Source of the DNA: Lithodes maja
Lineage: Eukaryota > Arthropoda > Malacostraca > Decapoda > Lithodidae
DNA: 64,000 bases
Direction: 5' to 3'
Assembly: GCA_037953745.1 (NCBI GenBank)
Contig: JBAKBP010007909.1
Span: forward strand, 1 to 64,000
Each line of letters begins with the position of its first letter. Positions within the stretch are counted from its first letter, which is position 1. Position numbers and translations under genes: made by a program. The notes below the pieces were generated by a model. That model did no database searches. It saw only the letters and a program-made list of their open reading frames with translations, and was not told the DNA's origin. Positions 23,405-35,439 of this stretch are shown here, piece by piece.

Positions 23405-23625
23405 AATGGCGACCTAGCTCAGGATCTTGTGAACTAAGAGATAATTGCAGGATTGTTGTGGTCATTTGTTTTATTGAGGAATATAGTGGGCACGTTAATT
23501 TTTTTTTTGGCAAAGTAGTATAGCACTTGAGAGTCTTCAGACATTTTTGGCAAGTGAATAGTGCTACATAAGAGTTTGGGGTACTTCTTTTCTGAATATT
23601 GTGGTGAGAAATTTTTGTGAGCATC
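23405..23625 (+). promoter_or_regulatory. Gypsy-B leader and primer-binding site (copy 1)
   Basis: TGGCGACCTAGCTC begins at 23407, two bases after the LTR. It is the primer-binding-site candidate. The primer tRNA was not identified. The leader runs to the gag ATG at 23626. Confidence 0.6.
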
Positions 23626-26005
23626 ATGTCTTATACCGGGTCAGAGGAGAATGGAGACACAGTACGTAATGTCGAGACTGAGGAACAACAGTATGATGAA
23701 AGGGTTAATCGGGTGAACTGTGAGGAGGATGCTAGGATATTTTTGCAATGGCCTGTTACTGCTGAGCGGTTGGAGGGTATGGATCGGTACGGTCTTCAAT
23801 GCCTGACACAGCTATCGGTCATGCGGTTGCTAGCAGCATGACCAAGGATAACTTGATAACGTGTGTACTGGGCAGGGTGACTGGTGAGCGAGATGGGTTG
23901 AGTGCTCAAAGCCCTTCGGCCATGCTTCCCCTACACTCGACTCCCAGCCATCCCAGTGGTTTGCCGACCCCGGGTACGCTTCCACAGGTGGGTGGTGACT
24001 GGCAGGGTGGGTTGCCCCTGGGGGTACCACCGGTAATTTCAAACATTGTAGCACCTTCACCTCCTCAAGGGTTATCTCCAGAATTATTGCTTCAGCTCGA
24101 ATTAGCTAAGATCGAAGAGAGAAAGGCTATCAGGGCAGGTGAGCAGCAAATAGAATTAGCCAAGATAGAAGAGAGAGCCAAGCTAGCAAAAATCCAAGCT
24201 GATTTAGAGTCGACTAGGTACTGTGCCGACATGGACGTAGAGAAGTCGCGAGTAGAGACAACGGGACAGCGACTTGGGGCTGGTAACCGTGTTCATGAGC
24301 AGTCTCTCTCGCACTTATTGAAACTGGTTCCGGTGTTTGATGAGAGTGGTATAACAGAATTTTTCACACGCTTTGAGAAGAAGTGCCAGGAACACCAGTG
24401 GCCAGAGAATAAATGGGCAGCACTTGTATCCTCTAGATTAATAGGCAAGGGTCTTAAAGCCTACGATGCGTTGCCTATAGAGTCTTGTATTATCTATGAG
24501 GAACTCAAGGAGGCTGTCCTGAGAGCATACGAACTACAACCAGAGACGTACAGGTTGAAGTTCCGGGGTGTTACCAAGGGTCGGGAGAGCACCTTTTTGG
24601 AGCATGCCCGGGAGCTGTCCGATGCTTTTGGGAATTGGCTGAGGTCGGAGAAAGCTACTACGTTTGACGACATTAAATAGTTGGTGCTTTTAGAGCAGTT
24701 TTTCAAATGCACGGGCAGCGACCTGACGTTAAACCTTAAAGAAAAGCAACCAAAAACTCTACAGGAGGCAGCTGAGATGGCTGACCTCCGGCTATCACTA
24801 ATTCGTGGGTGCGGGTCTGCCCAGCGTAGTGAGGCAGGTAACAAGGGGCGTGACGCCCCACCCCCCCGAGTTAGTGATATACCTTATGCAAACAAGTACA
24901 AGAGCCATGATACCAAGACTGACCACAAGACTAGCACCGTCCCATTTATGAAGGGGCCGGGCCCTTCCCAGTACCAAGGGAAGCCCAAAGGGGAGTTGGA
25001 GTGTTATCATTGTCATAAAAAGGGGCACTTTGCAAGAGTCTGTCCTAGCAAACCACCTACAGCAGCTGTGTCTTTGGCCTGCAACATTGGTGTGTCTCCG
25101 AAGTCATCTGAGTTTGCCCGGGGCAGTTCGTCAGAGGCTGAGGCACAGCCAATGCAGAAGCACCTGGGAGGCTCGAACCCTGCTCAGGATGTTTTTTGCG
25201 ACCATAGAGGGCGGGGTTGCGTGATGTGGGCGGGGCGCAAGCATGGAGTAGAGGTCTTGCGTGATACAGGTGCTTCCCAGACTCTGATGAAAAACTTGAC
25301 TGGCTATCCTATAAACGCGGCTCGGGTGGTGGTGGTGCAGGGTATTAATGCAACTCGGTCATACCCGCTGGTGCGGTTGGAGTTGGAGGTGGATGGTGTG
25401 GCACGTGAATTGGATGTTGGGATTGTGGAGAAACTGCCAGTGGAGGGCGTCGACCTTCTTCTCGGCAACGACTTTGCAATGCCCGCTTCTGAGGTTCTAC
25501 CCTTAGTCGTTGCCGAGAGGCCGGCCGACGTGAGTAGGGAAGAGCAAGAGTGGGTCGAGCGGTGCCAGACACAACCCATGGCGTGTGTTGTCACCCGAGC
25601 TCAGGCAGCTAAAGTGTCACAGCCTAGTCCTCCGTCTTCAGACCAGCGGAGGAACGATCAACAGGAGGAGGCTAAAGCTGGAGTTGGTTTTAAGAGTTTT
25701 GACTCGGCGGCTCTCCTGGGTGATTCAGTATTAGCACCATTACTTAATTCTGGAGTAGCCCCTGGGCCTGTCATCGAGAGTGACGAGGCTGGGCATGACG
25801 AGTCTCCACGACAGCAACGTTATGTACATCGAGAGAGACAGAGGGAGCAGCCCAGTATCGGGGAAGGTCATGCATTGCTCCGGGAGCAGTTAGATCGCTT
25901 GGCACCCTCAGATATACGTCGGTTGCAACTAGAGGACCCTGAGTTCCAAACGTGTGCTAATGGAGCTGTAGAGCTCGACGAGGATGGCGATGCACAGCCA
26001 GGAGA
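23626..26005 (+). pseudogene. Gypsy-B copy 1 gag-protease, three inactivating changes
   Basis: It aligns codon for codon with copy 2 at 31141-33520. Domains in order are an N-terminal region, an ELAKIEER-rich coiled coil, a SCAN-like capsid, the zinc knuckle CYHCHKKGHFARVC and protease DTGAS. Changes against copy 2 are a one-base deletion near 23803-23811 (frameshift), a C-to-T change making TAG at 24678-24680, and one extra T in a T run near 26006-26014 (frameshift). The start ATG is at 23626. Two of the three are single-base indels, so read-level checking is worthwhile. Confidence 0.85.
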
Positions 26006-28713
26006 TTTTTTTTTATTTAGAAGGCATCCTCTATAGGCGTTTTCAAGACCCTAAACGTAGTTGGCAAGAGGGGTCCGGAGTAGTGGACCAGTTGGTGGTG
26101 CCACAGGAGTGCAGGGATAGCCTACTGAGGTTGGCGCATGACATACCACTGGCAGGACATCTAGGGGTGAGAAAAACGGTGGCGGCTTTAGAAAAATTGT
26201 TTTGGTGGCCGGGGTTGAAGGGGCAGGTGGTAACCTGGATAGCAAGGTGTCATACGTGCCAGAGGTTTGGAAAACCTAACCAAACAATTCCGAGAGCTCC
26301 ATTGCACCCCATTCCTGTCAGTGTACCGCCCTTCAGTAAGGTCATCATTGATATGGTCGGACCCCTACCCCCTACTAGTGCCGGTAATAAATTTCTATTA
26401 ACTATCATGGATGTGGCCACTCGTTATCCTGATGCATATCCAATGAGAAATGGCACGGCGAAAACTGTTGTCCGGAACCTGCTCTTGTATTGCTCGCGGT
26501 ATGGTTACCCGCAAGAGGTGCAATCGGACCAAGGTTCTAATTTTACATCTAATCTGTTCAAACAAACTATGATTCAGCATGGCATCAGCACTGTCGTCTC
26601 TTCTGCGTATCACCCGGAGAGTCAAGGGGTGTTGGAGAGGTGGCACGCCACGCTGAAAAGCATGCTTCGATGTTATTGCGCAGAGAACGGAAAGGATTGG
26701 GACCTTGGTCTGCCGTATGTTTTGTTCGCGGCAAGAGAAGTACCTGGAGAGAGTCTCGGTTTCAGTCCGAATGAGCTTGTTTTCGGGCATCAGGTGAGGG
26801 GCCCTCTCCACATGGTGAAGGAGATTTGGGAGGGTACCGCTAAGCCATGTTCTATGTTGAGATACGTCCTCGAGAGCAGAGAGAGAATGCTTAGAAGTCT
26901 GGAGCTGGCCGGGCGTAATTTGGTGAGTTCGCAGGCCCGTATGAAGGACAGGTACGATACTAAGGCGAAACTCCGGGAGTTTCAGGTAGGTCAAGAGGTG
27001 TTGGTCCTGTTGCCTTTGTCAGGTCATCCTCTGGCTGCCAAGTACGCTGGGCCTTATCGGGTGGTGTCAAAGATCTCCGATCTAGATTACCTCGTTGCCA
27101 CTCCAGACCAGAAGAAGCGTAACCAACTATGCCACATTAATTTGTTGAAGGAGTATGTGAGGCGCCCACCTGAGTCACTAGCTGTCCCTGTGTTGACCTG
27201 CTGCGGTCATGGTGGAGAAGGAGAGGGGGGCAGCAATGACCAGGTGGATGATAACTGGGATTGTCATGTCTCGGCTGATCAGTGGGCGGGGAATTCGAGC
27301 CAATGTGCGCATGATGCTCTGGCGCACCTGCCGGAGGAACAGCAGGTGGCAGTGCAGCGCCTGTTCGATTCATACCCCACTGTATTTGCCGAGCACCCAG
27401 GCCTCACTACTCAAGCGGTGCATGACGTCGATGTAGGAGAGCACCCCCCCTTCAAGTCGATACCTTATCGGGTGCCACCCATTAAACTCCCAGCGCTCAG
27501 GGATGAGCTGGAGTATATGCTGGCGAGAGGCTTGATCGAGAAGGGGGCAGTATGGTGGACTTCTCCTGTCACTCTGCAGCCCAAACCTGATGGAAAAGTT
27601 CGGTTCTGCATTGACTTTAGGCGGTTGAACGGGTTGACCCCCACCAATGCATATCCTCTTCCCCGGGTGGATGACAGTGTGGATAAGATCGGGAAAGCAA
27701 GGTACTTGACCAAGGTAAACCTCGTCAAAGGCTACTGGCAAGTACCACTGTCTGAGCGGGCTAAAGAGGTGTGCGGGTTTGTGGTGGATGGCAGTACTTA
27801 CCGTTGCAACGTGATGCCATATGGTCTGAAAAATGCACCGGTCACTTTCCAGAGCTTAATGAACGACATCGTAGCAGACATCCCAAACTGTACTGTCTAC
27901 CTTGATGACGTGATCATTTATGACAACGATTTCCAAAGTCACTGTGAGCACATAGAAGCCTTATTTAGTCAACTTAGTAAAGCAGGCTTGGTGGTTAATC
28001 TGGGCAAGTGTGACTTTGTGCAAGCCACGGTGCAGTATCTGGGGTTTGTGGTTGGGTTAGGGCAGGTGAGCCCGCCCCAACAGAAGATACAGGCTATCGA
28101 CTTGTTCCCCAGGCCGACCACCAAGCGGCAGATCATGAGATTTTTGGGCATGATTGGGTATTACCGCCGCTTTATAAGAGGTTATTCTACTGTGTTAGCT
28201 CCTTTGACAGATCTACTAGCTAAAGATAAAAAGTTCCGCTGGGCACCTGAGTGTGAGCAGGCGTTTCGAGTAGTTAAACACCTTTTATGCACTCACCCTA
28301 TCCTCAGGGCCCCGGACTTTGAACGACCATTTCAGTTGGCGACTGATGCCAGCGGAGTAGGGGCTGGTGCCGTACTTTTGCAGACAGACGAGGAAGGTCT
28401 TGAGCATCCAGTCAGTTTCTTTTCAAAGAAATTTAATTCAGCACAGAAAAACTATTCGGTTTTTGAAAAGGAACTGCTGGCAATCGTGTTAGCGCTCAGA
28501 CACTTTGAGGTCTATGTTCCTGCCTATGGGCCAGTCGTGGTAGTGTATACCGACCACCACCCGCTTAAATTCCTCAATCAATTCCACAACCGGAATATGA
28601 GGCTGACCAGATGGTCGCTCATGTTGCAAGAGTACAACTTAGACATTCGCCATATTGCCGGTTGTGATAATGTGATTGCGGACTGTTTGTCGCGGGTGGA
28701 GGATCCGGGGTAG
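26006..28713 (+). CDS. Gypsy-B copy 1 pol: integrase, RT, RNase H in one open frame
   Basis: About 900 codons are open to the TAG at 28711-28713. The integrase comes first: an H2C2 zinc finger (HDIPLAGHLGVRK to CHTC), the D,D-35-E core (IIDMVGPL, SDQGSNFTS, GVLERWH) and a GPY/F module (KYAGPYRVV). RT follows with FRRLNGLTPTNAYPLPRVDD, LTKVNLVKGYWQ, MPYGLKNAPVTFQ and YLDD. RNase H ends the frame with TDASGVGAGAVLL, EKELLAIVLAL and TDHHPL. RT motif A has Asn (27718-27720) in place of catalytic Asp. It has no start of its own and would be made as part of the gag-pol polyprotein, from which it is now separated by a frameshift. Confidence 0.85.
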
Positions 28714-29214
28714 GCTACCACAGTATGTTGGTATAGCCTCCTGTCTTGGCTCGCGGTGTATTTTTGCGCTGGTGCTTGTTGGCTCGCGTGTGTAGCATCA
28801 GCGTAGGGTCGCAGGGCAGGAGTTGTTGGCTTTGATTAGAAGAAAATTAGGCTACATCTATAGTAGCCACCAAAAACAACATTAAAATAAAATATGAAAA
28901 ATTAAATAAAAACTCTTTCTTTTTGATAATTAATTTTAAGATAATATTGTAGCTGAGTACTGAGTGCAGATGATTTTCCCTCAGTAGGCTGTGCTTCTTA
29001 AAGCTCGCTCTGGGAGCACAATGTTATGAATTAATGTATTATATTTGGGAAGGGTGATAAGATTTTGTTTATATATAAATGTTGTTGTATTTTTTTTGAG
29101 GAGACTGAGCTTGCATTCCATGAGTGGCAGAGTGGTTAGGAGTGGCAGATTCTAGCGACATTCTGCCTGTTCAGATATGGGCTCATGGTTGAGTGTCCCA
29201 TATCTTGGGGGGGG
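28714..29214 (+). other. Gypsy-B 3' UTR and polypurine tract (copy 1)
   Basis: Near-identical to 21198-21699; a G-run polypurine tract at 29206-29214 abuts the next LTR. Confidence 0.7.
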
Positions 29215-30920
29215 TGTGACGCCTCCCGGCGTTAGCAGAATGGTTGCGTGGGGCATTGCAGCTCGCTACCGCTCGCCAGGATGGGGGGATGGGCTACAGT
29301 TGTCCTAGAATGATCTGCTTTATTTAATTAGTGTCGTGTTGCCACAGACAGTCTAGAAATGGTCTTTGTTTTGGTCTGTGACCGCGCCTTATATTTTATA
29401 TTCGCTATAATATAAATGTTGCTTGTGTGGGAGGCGAGCGAGAGAGGGTGAGGGAGTACACCTGGCAGCGGGGTGAGCTATGACGCAGCTCGCTTGGGCG
29501 CTGATGGCGTTGGCGGCCGGGTGGTCAACTAGTCCCTTCCCATCGCGGCCTCGTGTTCTTTACCAGCTCAGAGCTTGCCTGACACGCGTATCGCCTACAT
29601 CCTTTGCAATTCTGTCCCCCATACTCGCCACTTTGCATACTATTTCTCTCTCTCGACTTCTCCTTTCTCATTCTCTAATCTTTATTAAACTCAACATCCC
29701 TTCTGGTTTCAGCATAGACGTTCACCGTCGACCAGTCGTATTGTACGCGAAGCTCTCAGATATTTCCATGTATTAGGTTAAGGAGGTATTATGCTTTATT
29801 GAGGTTAGAGAGACGGACTTTTCCGTATGTGTCCTCTCTCGGGAAGGTTGTAGACCGGTATATGTCTCCCTGGCAAGGTGTTGAGTGATTCTGCTTGGTT
29901 ATCTAAAGCTAGACTGGGGGTAAGGTTACTGTGTCGTTGTCTCCGATGTGTGCAGTGTTAGCTAAGCCCTGCACGACATCGACAGGTACTGTGGGAGCCT
30001 AAGTTGTCTTCGGGTGGGTTTACTTTGCGAGCACAGCGCTGTGGTGTGAGAGGGCCATAGCCTATCCCTCACAACATAGTGCTGCCTCTTTGTGTTGACT
30101 TCTGAGGGATCGCCAGGATAGAGCTAGGTACTAGAGACCTAGATTTATCAAGAGAGCATCCCCGTCATATAACGTAATCTTCATTATACCACCTTCGAAC
30201 AACGTTAGGCTACGAGCCGCATGCTCACCCATTGTTGCCCTGCCTTGATACCCCAGCTAGACTTTATTAACTGAGCAGACACTGGTTAGAGATAAGCCCC
30301 CATTATTATATGTATGCAACATTATTATTCACTGCACTTTTGAGCCGAGGTTGTTGTTGAGTTGCACAACCCTAGTAGGCTGTTGCGTTGTGTCACGAAG
30401 CATTTCTTTAGTTGTCGAGCATTACTACCTTTGCGCAGTCTTTATTATTCGCCTGCCTATTATTACTATATGTCCTAGCATTTATTGTGACCCGTATTCT
30501 GCATTATAATTGTTCAAGATTCTTTATGAACATCTTCCCAGCATCAGACTTATTTCAGAAGTTTCCAGTTGGTGTTGCAGGACTAGCATTGCACTTTCTT
30601 TAATACAGGAGTGCCAGTTATTTGAGTATCTACCGTAACGTTAATTAATCACGTTAACTATCTTTTCTTTGTGTAACATAATCGAGTAATCTTTTACTGT
30701 TTGAGACTAGGCTGTTTCATTGAGCGTCAGCCTAGTGTGTGTGCACCAGTTACCGAGTCATAGGATACCTCGTTGTCCAGGCACGACTCAGGGCGGTAAT
30801 GGTGTTTTGTTTTCCAGTGTTTAAGGCAGGGGTTGGATCTAGTGTTACCGTTGTTGCGTTTTGCCATTATCTAGTCCAATGTTGAAGAGCCCTGTGTCTT
30901 TGAGAACCTGGATCGTAACA
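29215..30920 (+). repeat. Gypsy-B LTR, second full copy (shared)
   Basis: This 1706-bp LTR serves as 3' LTR of copy 1 and 5' LTR of copy 2. It differs from the other two full LTRs by only a few single-base changes. Confidence 0.88.
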
Positions 30921-31140
30921 AATGGCGACCTAGCTCAGGATCTTGTGAACTAAGAGATAATTGCAGGATTGTTGTGGTCATTTGTTTTATTGAGGAATAT
31001 AGTGGGCACGTTAATTTTTTTTTGGCAAAGTAGTATAGCACTTGAGAGTCTTCAGACATTTTTGGCAAGTGAATAGTGCTACATAAGAGTTTGGGGTACT
31101 TCTTTTCTGAATATTGTGGTGAGAAATTTTTGTGAGCATC
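30921..31140 (+). promoter_or_regulatory. Gypsy-B leader and primer-binding site (copy 2)
   Basis: Same structure as copy 1: TGGCGACC at 30923, then a leader with a T run one base shorter than copy 1, up to ATG at 31141. Confidence 0.6.
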
Positions 31141-34100
31141 ATGTCTTATACCGGGTCAGAGGAGAATGGAGACACAGTACGTAATGTCGAGACTGAGGAA
31201 CAACAGTATGATGAAAGGGTTAATCGGGTGAACTGTGAGGAGGATGCTAGGATATTTTTGCAATGGCCTGTTACTGCCGAGCGGTTGGGGGGTATGGATC
31301 GGTACGGTCTTCAATGCCTGGCCACAGCTATCGGTCATGCGGTTGCTAGCAGCATGACCAAGGATAACTTGATAACGTGTGTACTGGGCAGGGTGACTGG
31401 TGAGCGAGATGGGTTGAGTGCTCAAAGCCCTTCGGCCATGCTTCCCCTACACTCGACTCCCAGCCATCCCAGTGGTTTGCCGACCCCGGGTACGCTTCCA
31501 CAGGTGGGTGGTGACTGGCAGGGTGGGTTGCCCCTGGGGGGACCACCGGTAATTTCAAACATTGTAGCACCTTCACCTCCTCAAGGGTTATCTCCAGAAT
31601 TATTGCTTCAGCTCGAATTAGCTAAGATCGAAGAGAGAAAGGCTATCAGGGCAGGTGAGCAGCAAATAGAATTAGCCAAGATAGAAGAGAGAGCCAAGCT
31701 AGCAAAAATCCAAGCTGATTTAGAGTCGACTAGGTACTGTGCCGACATGGACGTAGAGAAGTCGCGAGTAGAGACAACGGGACAGCGACTTGGGGCTGGT
31801 AACCGTGTTCATGAGCAGTCTCTCTCGCACTTATTGAAACTGGTTCCGGTGTTTGATGAGAGTGGTGTAACAGAATTTTTCACACACTTTGAGAAGAAGT
31901 GCCAGGAACACCAGTGGCCAGAGAATAAATGGGCAGCACTTGTATCCTCTAGATTAATAGGCAAGGGTCTTAAAGCCTACGATGTGTTGCCTATAGAGTC
32001 TTGTATTATCTATGAGGAACTCAAGGTGGCTGTCCTGAGAGCATACGAACTACAACCAGAGACGTACAGGTTGAAGTTCCGGGGTGTTACCAAGGGTCGG
32101 GAGAGCACCTTTTTGGAGCATGCCCGGGAGCTGTCCGATGCTTTTGGGAATTGGCTGAGGTCGGAGAAAGCTACTACGTTTGACGACATTAAACAGTTGG
32201 TGCTTTTAGAGCAGTTTTTCAAATGCACGGGCGGCGACCTGACGTTAAACCTTAAAGAAAAGCAACCAAAAACTCTACAGGAGGCAGCTGAGATGGCTGA
32301 CCTCCGGCTATCACTAATTCGTGGGTGCGGGTCTGCCCAGCGTAGTGAGGCAGGTAACAAGGGGCGTGACGCCCCACCCCCCCGAGTTAGTGATATACCT
32401 TATGCAAACAAGTACAAGAGCCATGATACCAAGACTGACCACAAGACTAGCACCGTCCCATTTATGAAGGGGCCGGGCCCTTCCCAGTACCAAGGGAAGC
32501 CCAAAGGGGAGTTGGAGTGTTATCATTGTCATAAAAAGGGGCACTTTGCAAGAGTCTGTCCTAGCAAACCACCTACAGCAGCTGTGTCTTTGGCCTGCAA
32601 CATTGGTGTGTCTCCGAAGTCATCTGAGTTTGCCCGGGGCAGTTCGTCAGAGGCTGAGGCACAGCCAATGCAGAAGCACCTGGGAGGCTCGAACCCTGCT
32701 CAGGATGTTTTTTGCGACCATAGAGGGCGGGGTTGCGTGATGTGGGCGGGGCGCAAGCATGGAGTAGAGGTCTTGCGTGATACAGGTGCTTCCCAGACTC
32801 TGATGAAAAACTTGACTGGCTACCCTATAAACGCGGCTCGGGTGGTGGTGGTGCAGGGTATTAATGCAACTCGGTCATACCCGCTGGTGCGGTTGGAGTT
32901 GGAGGTGGATGGTGTGGCACGTGAATTGGATGTTGGGATTGTGGAGAAACTGCCAGTGGAGGGCGTCGACCTTCTTCTCGGCAACGACTTTGCAATGCCC
33001 GCTTCTGAGGTTCTACCCTTAGTCGTTGCCGAGAGGCCGGCCGACGTGAGTAGGGAAGAGCAAGAGTGGGTCGAGCGGTGCCAGACACAACCCCTGGCGT
33101 GTGTTGTCACCCGAGCTCAGGCAGCTAAAGTGTCACAGCCTAGTCCTCCGTCTTCAGACCAGCGGAGGAACGATCAACAGGAGGAGGCTAAAGCTGGAGT
33201 TGGTTTTAAGAGTTTTGACTCGGCGGCTCTCCTGGGTGATTCAGTATTAGCACAATTACTTAATTCTGGAGTAGCCCCTGGGCCTGTCATCGAGAGTGAC
33301 GAGGCTGGGCATGACGAGTCTCCACGACAGCAACGTTATGTACATCGAGAGAGACAGAGGGAGCAGCCCAGTATCGGGGAAGGTCATGCATTGCTCCGGG
33401 AGCAGTTAGATCGCTTGGCACCCTCAGATATACGTCGGTTGCAACTAGAGGACCCTGAGTTCCAAACGTGTGCTAATGGAGCTGTAGAGCTCGACGAGGA
33501 CGGCGATGCACAGCCAGGAGATTTTTTTTATTTAGAAGGCATCCTCTATAGGCGTTTTCAAAACCCTAAACGTAGTTGGCAAGAGGGGTCCGGAGTAGTG
33601 GACCAGTTGGTGGTGCCACGGGAGTGCAGGGATAGCCTACTGAGGTTGGCGCATGACATACCACTGGCAGGACATCTAGGGGTGAGAAAAACGGTGGCGG
33701 CTTTAGAAAAATTGTTTTGGTGGCCGGGGTTGAAGGGGCAGGTGGTAACCTGGATAGCAAGGTGTCATACGTGCCAGAGGGTTGGAAAACCTAACCAAAC
33801 AATTCCGAGAGCCCCATTGCACCCCATTCCTGTCAGTGTACCGCCCTTCAGTAAGGTCATCATTGATATGGTCGGACCCCTACCCCCTACTAGTGCCGGT
33901 AATAAATTTCTATTAACTATCATGGATGTGGCCACTCGTTATCCTGATGCATATCCAATGAGAAATGGCACGGCGAAAACTGTTGTCCGGAACCTGCTCT
34001 TGTATTGCTCGCGGTATGGTTACCCGCAAGAGCTGCAATCGGACCAAGGTTCTAATTTTACATCTAATCTGTTCAAACAAACTATGATTCAGCATGGCAT

Positions 34101-35439
34101 CAGCACTGTCGTCTCTTCTGCGTATCACCCGGAGAGTCAAGGGGTGTTGGAGAGGTGGCATGCCACGCTGAAAAGCATGCTTCGATGTTATTGCGCAGAA
34201 AACGGAAAGGATTGGGACCTTGGTCTGCCGTATGTTTTGTTCGCGGCAAGAGAAGTACCTGGAGAGAGTCTCGGTTTCAATCCGAATGAGCTTGTTTTCG
34301 GGCATCAGGTGAGGGGCCCTCTCCACATGGTGAAGGAGATTTGGGAGGGTACCGCTAAGCCATGTTCTATGTTGAGATACGTCCTCGAGAGCAGAGAGAG
34401 AATGCTTAGAAGTCTGGAGCTGGCCGGGCGTAATTTGGTGAGTTCGCAGGCCCGTATGAAGGACAGGTACGATACTAAGGCGAAACTCCGGGAGTTTCAG
34501 GTAGGTCAAGAGGTGTTGGTCCTGTTGCCTTTGTCAGGTCATCCTCTGGCTGCCAAGTACGCTGGGCCTTATCGGGTGGTGTCAAAGATCTCCGATCTAG
34601 ATTACCTCGTTGCCACTCCAGACCAGAAGAAGCGTAACCAACTATGCCACATTAATTTGTTGAAGGAGTATGTGAGGCGCCCACCTGAGTCACTAGCTGT
34701 CCCTGTGTTGACCTGCTGCGGTCATGGTGGAAAAGGAGAGGGGGGCAGCAATGACCAGGTGGATGATAACTGGGATTGTCATGTCTCGGCTGATCAGTGG
34801 GCGGGGAATTCGAGCCAATGTGAGCATGATGCTCTGGCGCACCTGCCGGAGGAACAGCAGGTGGCAGTGCAGCGCCTGTTCTATTCATACCCCACTGTAT
34901 TTGCCGAGCACCCAGGCCTCACTACTCAAGCGGTGCATGACGTCGATGTAGGAGAGCACCCCCCCTTCAAGTCGATACCTTATCGGGTGCCACCCATTAA
35001 ACTCCCAGCGCTCAGGGATGAGCTGGAGTATATGCTGGCGAGAGGCTTGATCGAGAAGGGGGCAGTACGGTGGACTTCTCCTGTCACTCTGCAGCCCAAA
35101 TCTGATGGAAAAGTTCGGTTCTGCATTGACTTTAGGCGGTTGAACGGGTTGACCCCCATCAATGCATATCCTCTTCCCCGGGTGGATGACAGTGTGGATA
35201 AGATCGGGAAAGCAAGGTACTTGACCAAGGTAAACCTCGTCAAAGGCTACTGGCAAGTACCACTGTTTGAGCGGGCTAAAGAGGTGTGCGGGTTTGTAGT
35301 GGATGGCAGTACTTACCGTTGCAACGTGATGCCATATGGTCTGAAAAATGCACCGGTCACTTTCCAGAGCTTAATGAACGACATCGTAGCAGACATCCCA
35401 AACTGTACTGTCTACCTTGATGACGGTGATCATTTATGA
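31141..35439 (+). CDS. Gypsy-B copy 2 gag-protease-integrase-RT polyprotein, truncated at RT
   Basis: One frame of 1432 codons contains gag and most of pol without a programmed frameshift. Approximate residues: ELAKIEER coiled coil 155-215; SCAN-like capsid 309-394; zinc knuckle 460-473; protease DTGAS 547-551; integrase H2C2 from 838; catalytic triad Asp909, Asp968, Glu1004 (spacing D-58-D-35-E); GPY 1142-1144; RT motif A with Asn1365 where Asp is expected; YLDD 1425-1428. A single extra G right after YLDD (about 35425) shifts the frame to a stop at 35437-35439. Integrase upstream of RT is the reverse of most Ty3/gypsy elements and matches Gmr1-type elements. The start was chosen by alignment of both copies. 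Confidence 0.88.
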   Translation: MSYTGSEENGDTVRNVETEEQQYDERVNRVNCEEDARIFLQWPVTAERLGGMDRYGLQCLATAIGHAVASSMTKDNLITCVLGRVTGERDGLSAQSPSAMLPLHSTPSHPSGLPTPGTLPQVGGDWQGGLPLGGPPVISNIVAPSPPQGLSPELLLQLELAKIEERKAIRAGEQQIELAKIEERAKLAKIQADLESTRYCADMDVEKSRVETTGQRLGAGNRVHEQSLSHLLKLVPVFDESGVTEFFTHFEKKCQEHQWPENKWAALVSSRLIGKGLKAYDVLPIESCIIYEELKVAVLRAYELQPETYRLKFRGVTKGRESTFLEHARELSDAFGNWLRSEKATTFDDIKQLVLLEQFFKCTGGDLTLNLKEKQPKTLQEAAEMADLRLSLIRGCGSAQRSEAGNKGRDAPPPRVSDIPYANKYKSHDTKTDHKTSTVPFMKGPGPSQYQGKPKGELECYHCHKKGHFARVCPSKPPTAAVSLACNIGVSPKSSEFARGSSSEAEAQPMQKHLGGSNPAQDVFCDHRGRGCVMWAGRKHGVEVLRDTGASQTLMKNLTGYPINAARVVVVQGINATRSYPLVRLELEVDGVARELDVGIVEKLPVEGVDLLLGNDFAMPASEVLPLVVAERPADVSREEQEWVERCQTQPLACVVTRAQAAKVSQPSPPSSDQRRNDQQEEAKAGVGFKSFDSAALLGDSVLAQLLNSGVAPGPVIESDEAGHDESPRQQRYVHRERQREQPSIGEGHALLREQLDRLAPSDIRRLQLEDPEFQTCANGAVELDEDGDAQPGDFFYLEGILYRRFQNPKRSWQEGSGVVDQLVVPRECRDSLLRLAHDIPLAGHLGVRKTVAALEKLFWWPGLKGQVVTWIARCHTCQRVGKPNQTIPRAPLHPIPVSVPPFSKVIIDMVGPLPPTSAGNKFLLTIMDVATRYPDAYPMRNGTAKTVVRNLLLYCSRYGYPQELQSDQGSNFTSNLFKQTMIQHGISTVVSSAYHPESQGVLERWHATLKSMLRCYCAENGKDWDLGLPYVLFAAREVPGESLGFNPNELVFGHQVRGPLHMVKEIWEGTAKPCSMLRYVLESRERMLRSLELAGRNLVSSQARMKDRYDTKAKLREFQVGQEVLVLLPLSGHPLAAKYAGPYRVVSKISDLDYLVATPDQKKRNQLCHINLLKEYVRRPPESLAVPVLTCCGHGGKGEGGSNDQVDDNWDCHVSADQWAGNSSQCEHDALAHLPEEQQVAVQRLFYSYPTVFAEHPGLTTQAVHDVDVGEHPPFKSIPYRVPPIKLPALRDELEYMLARGLIEKGAVRWTSPVTLQPKSDGKVRFCIDFRRLNGLTPINAYPLPRVDDSVDKIGKARYLTKVNLVKGYWQVPLFERAKEVCGFVVDGSTYRCNVMPYGLKNAPVTFQSLMNDIVADIPNCTVYLDDGDHL

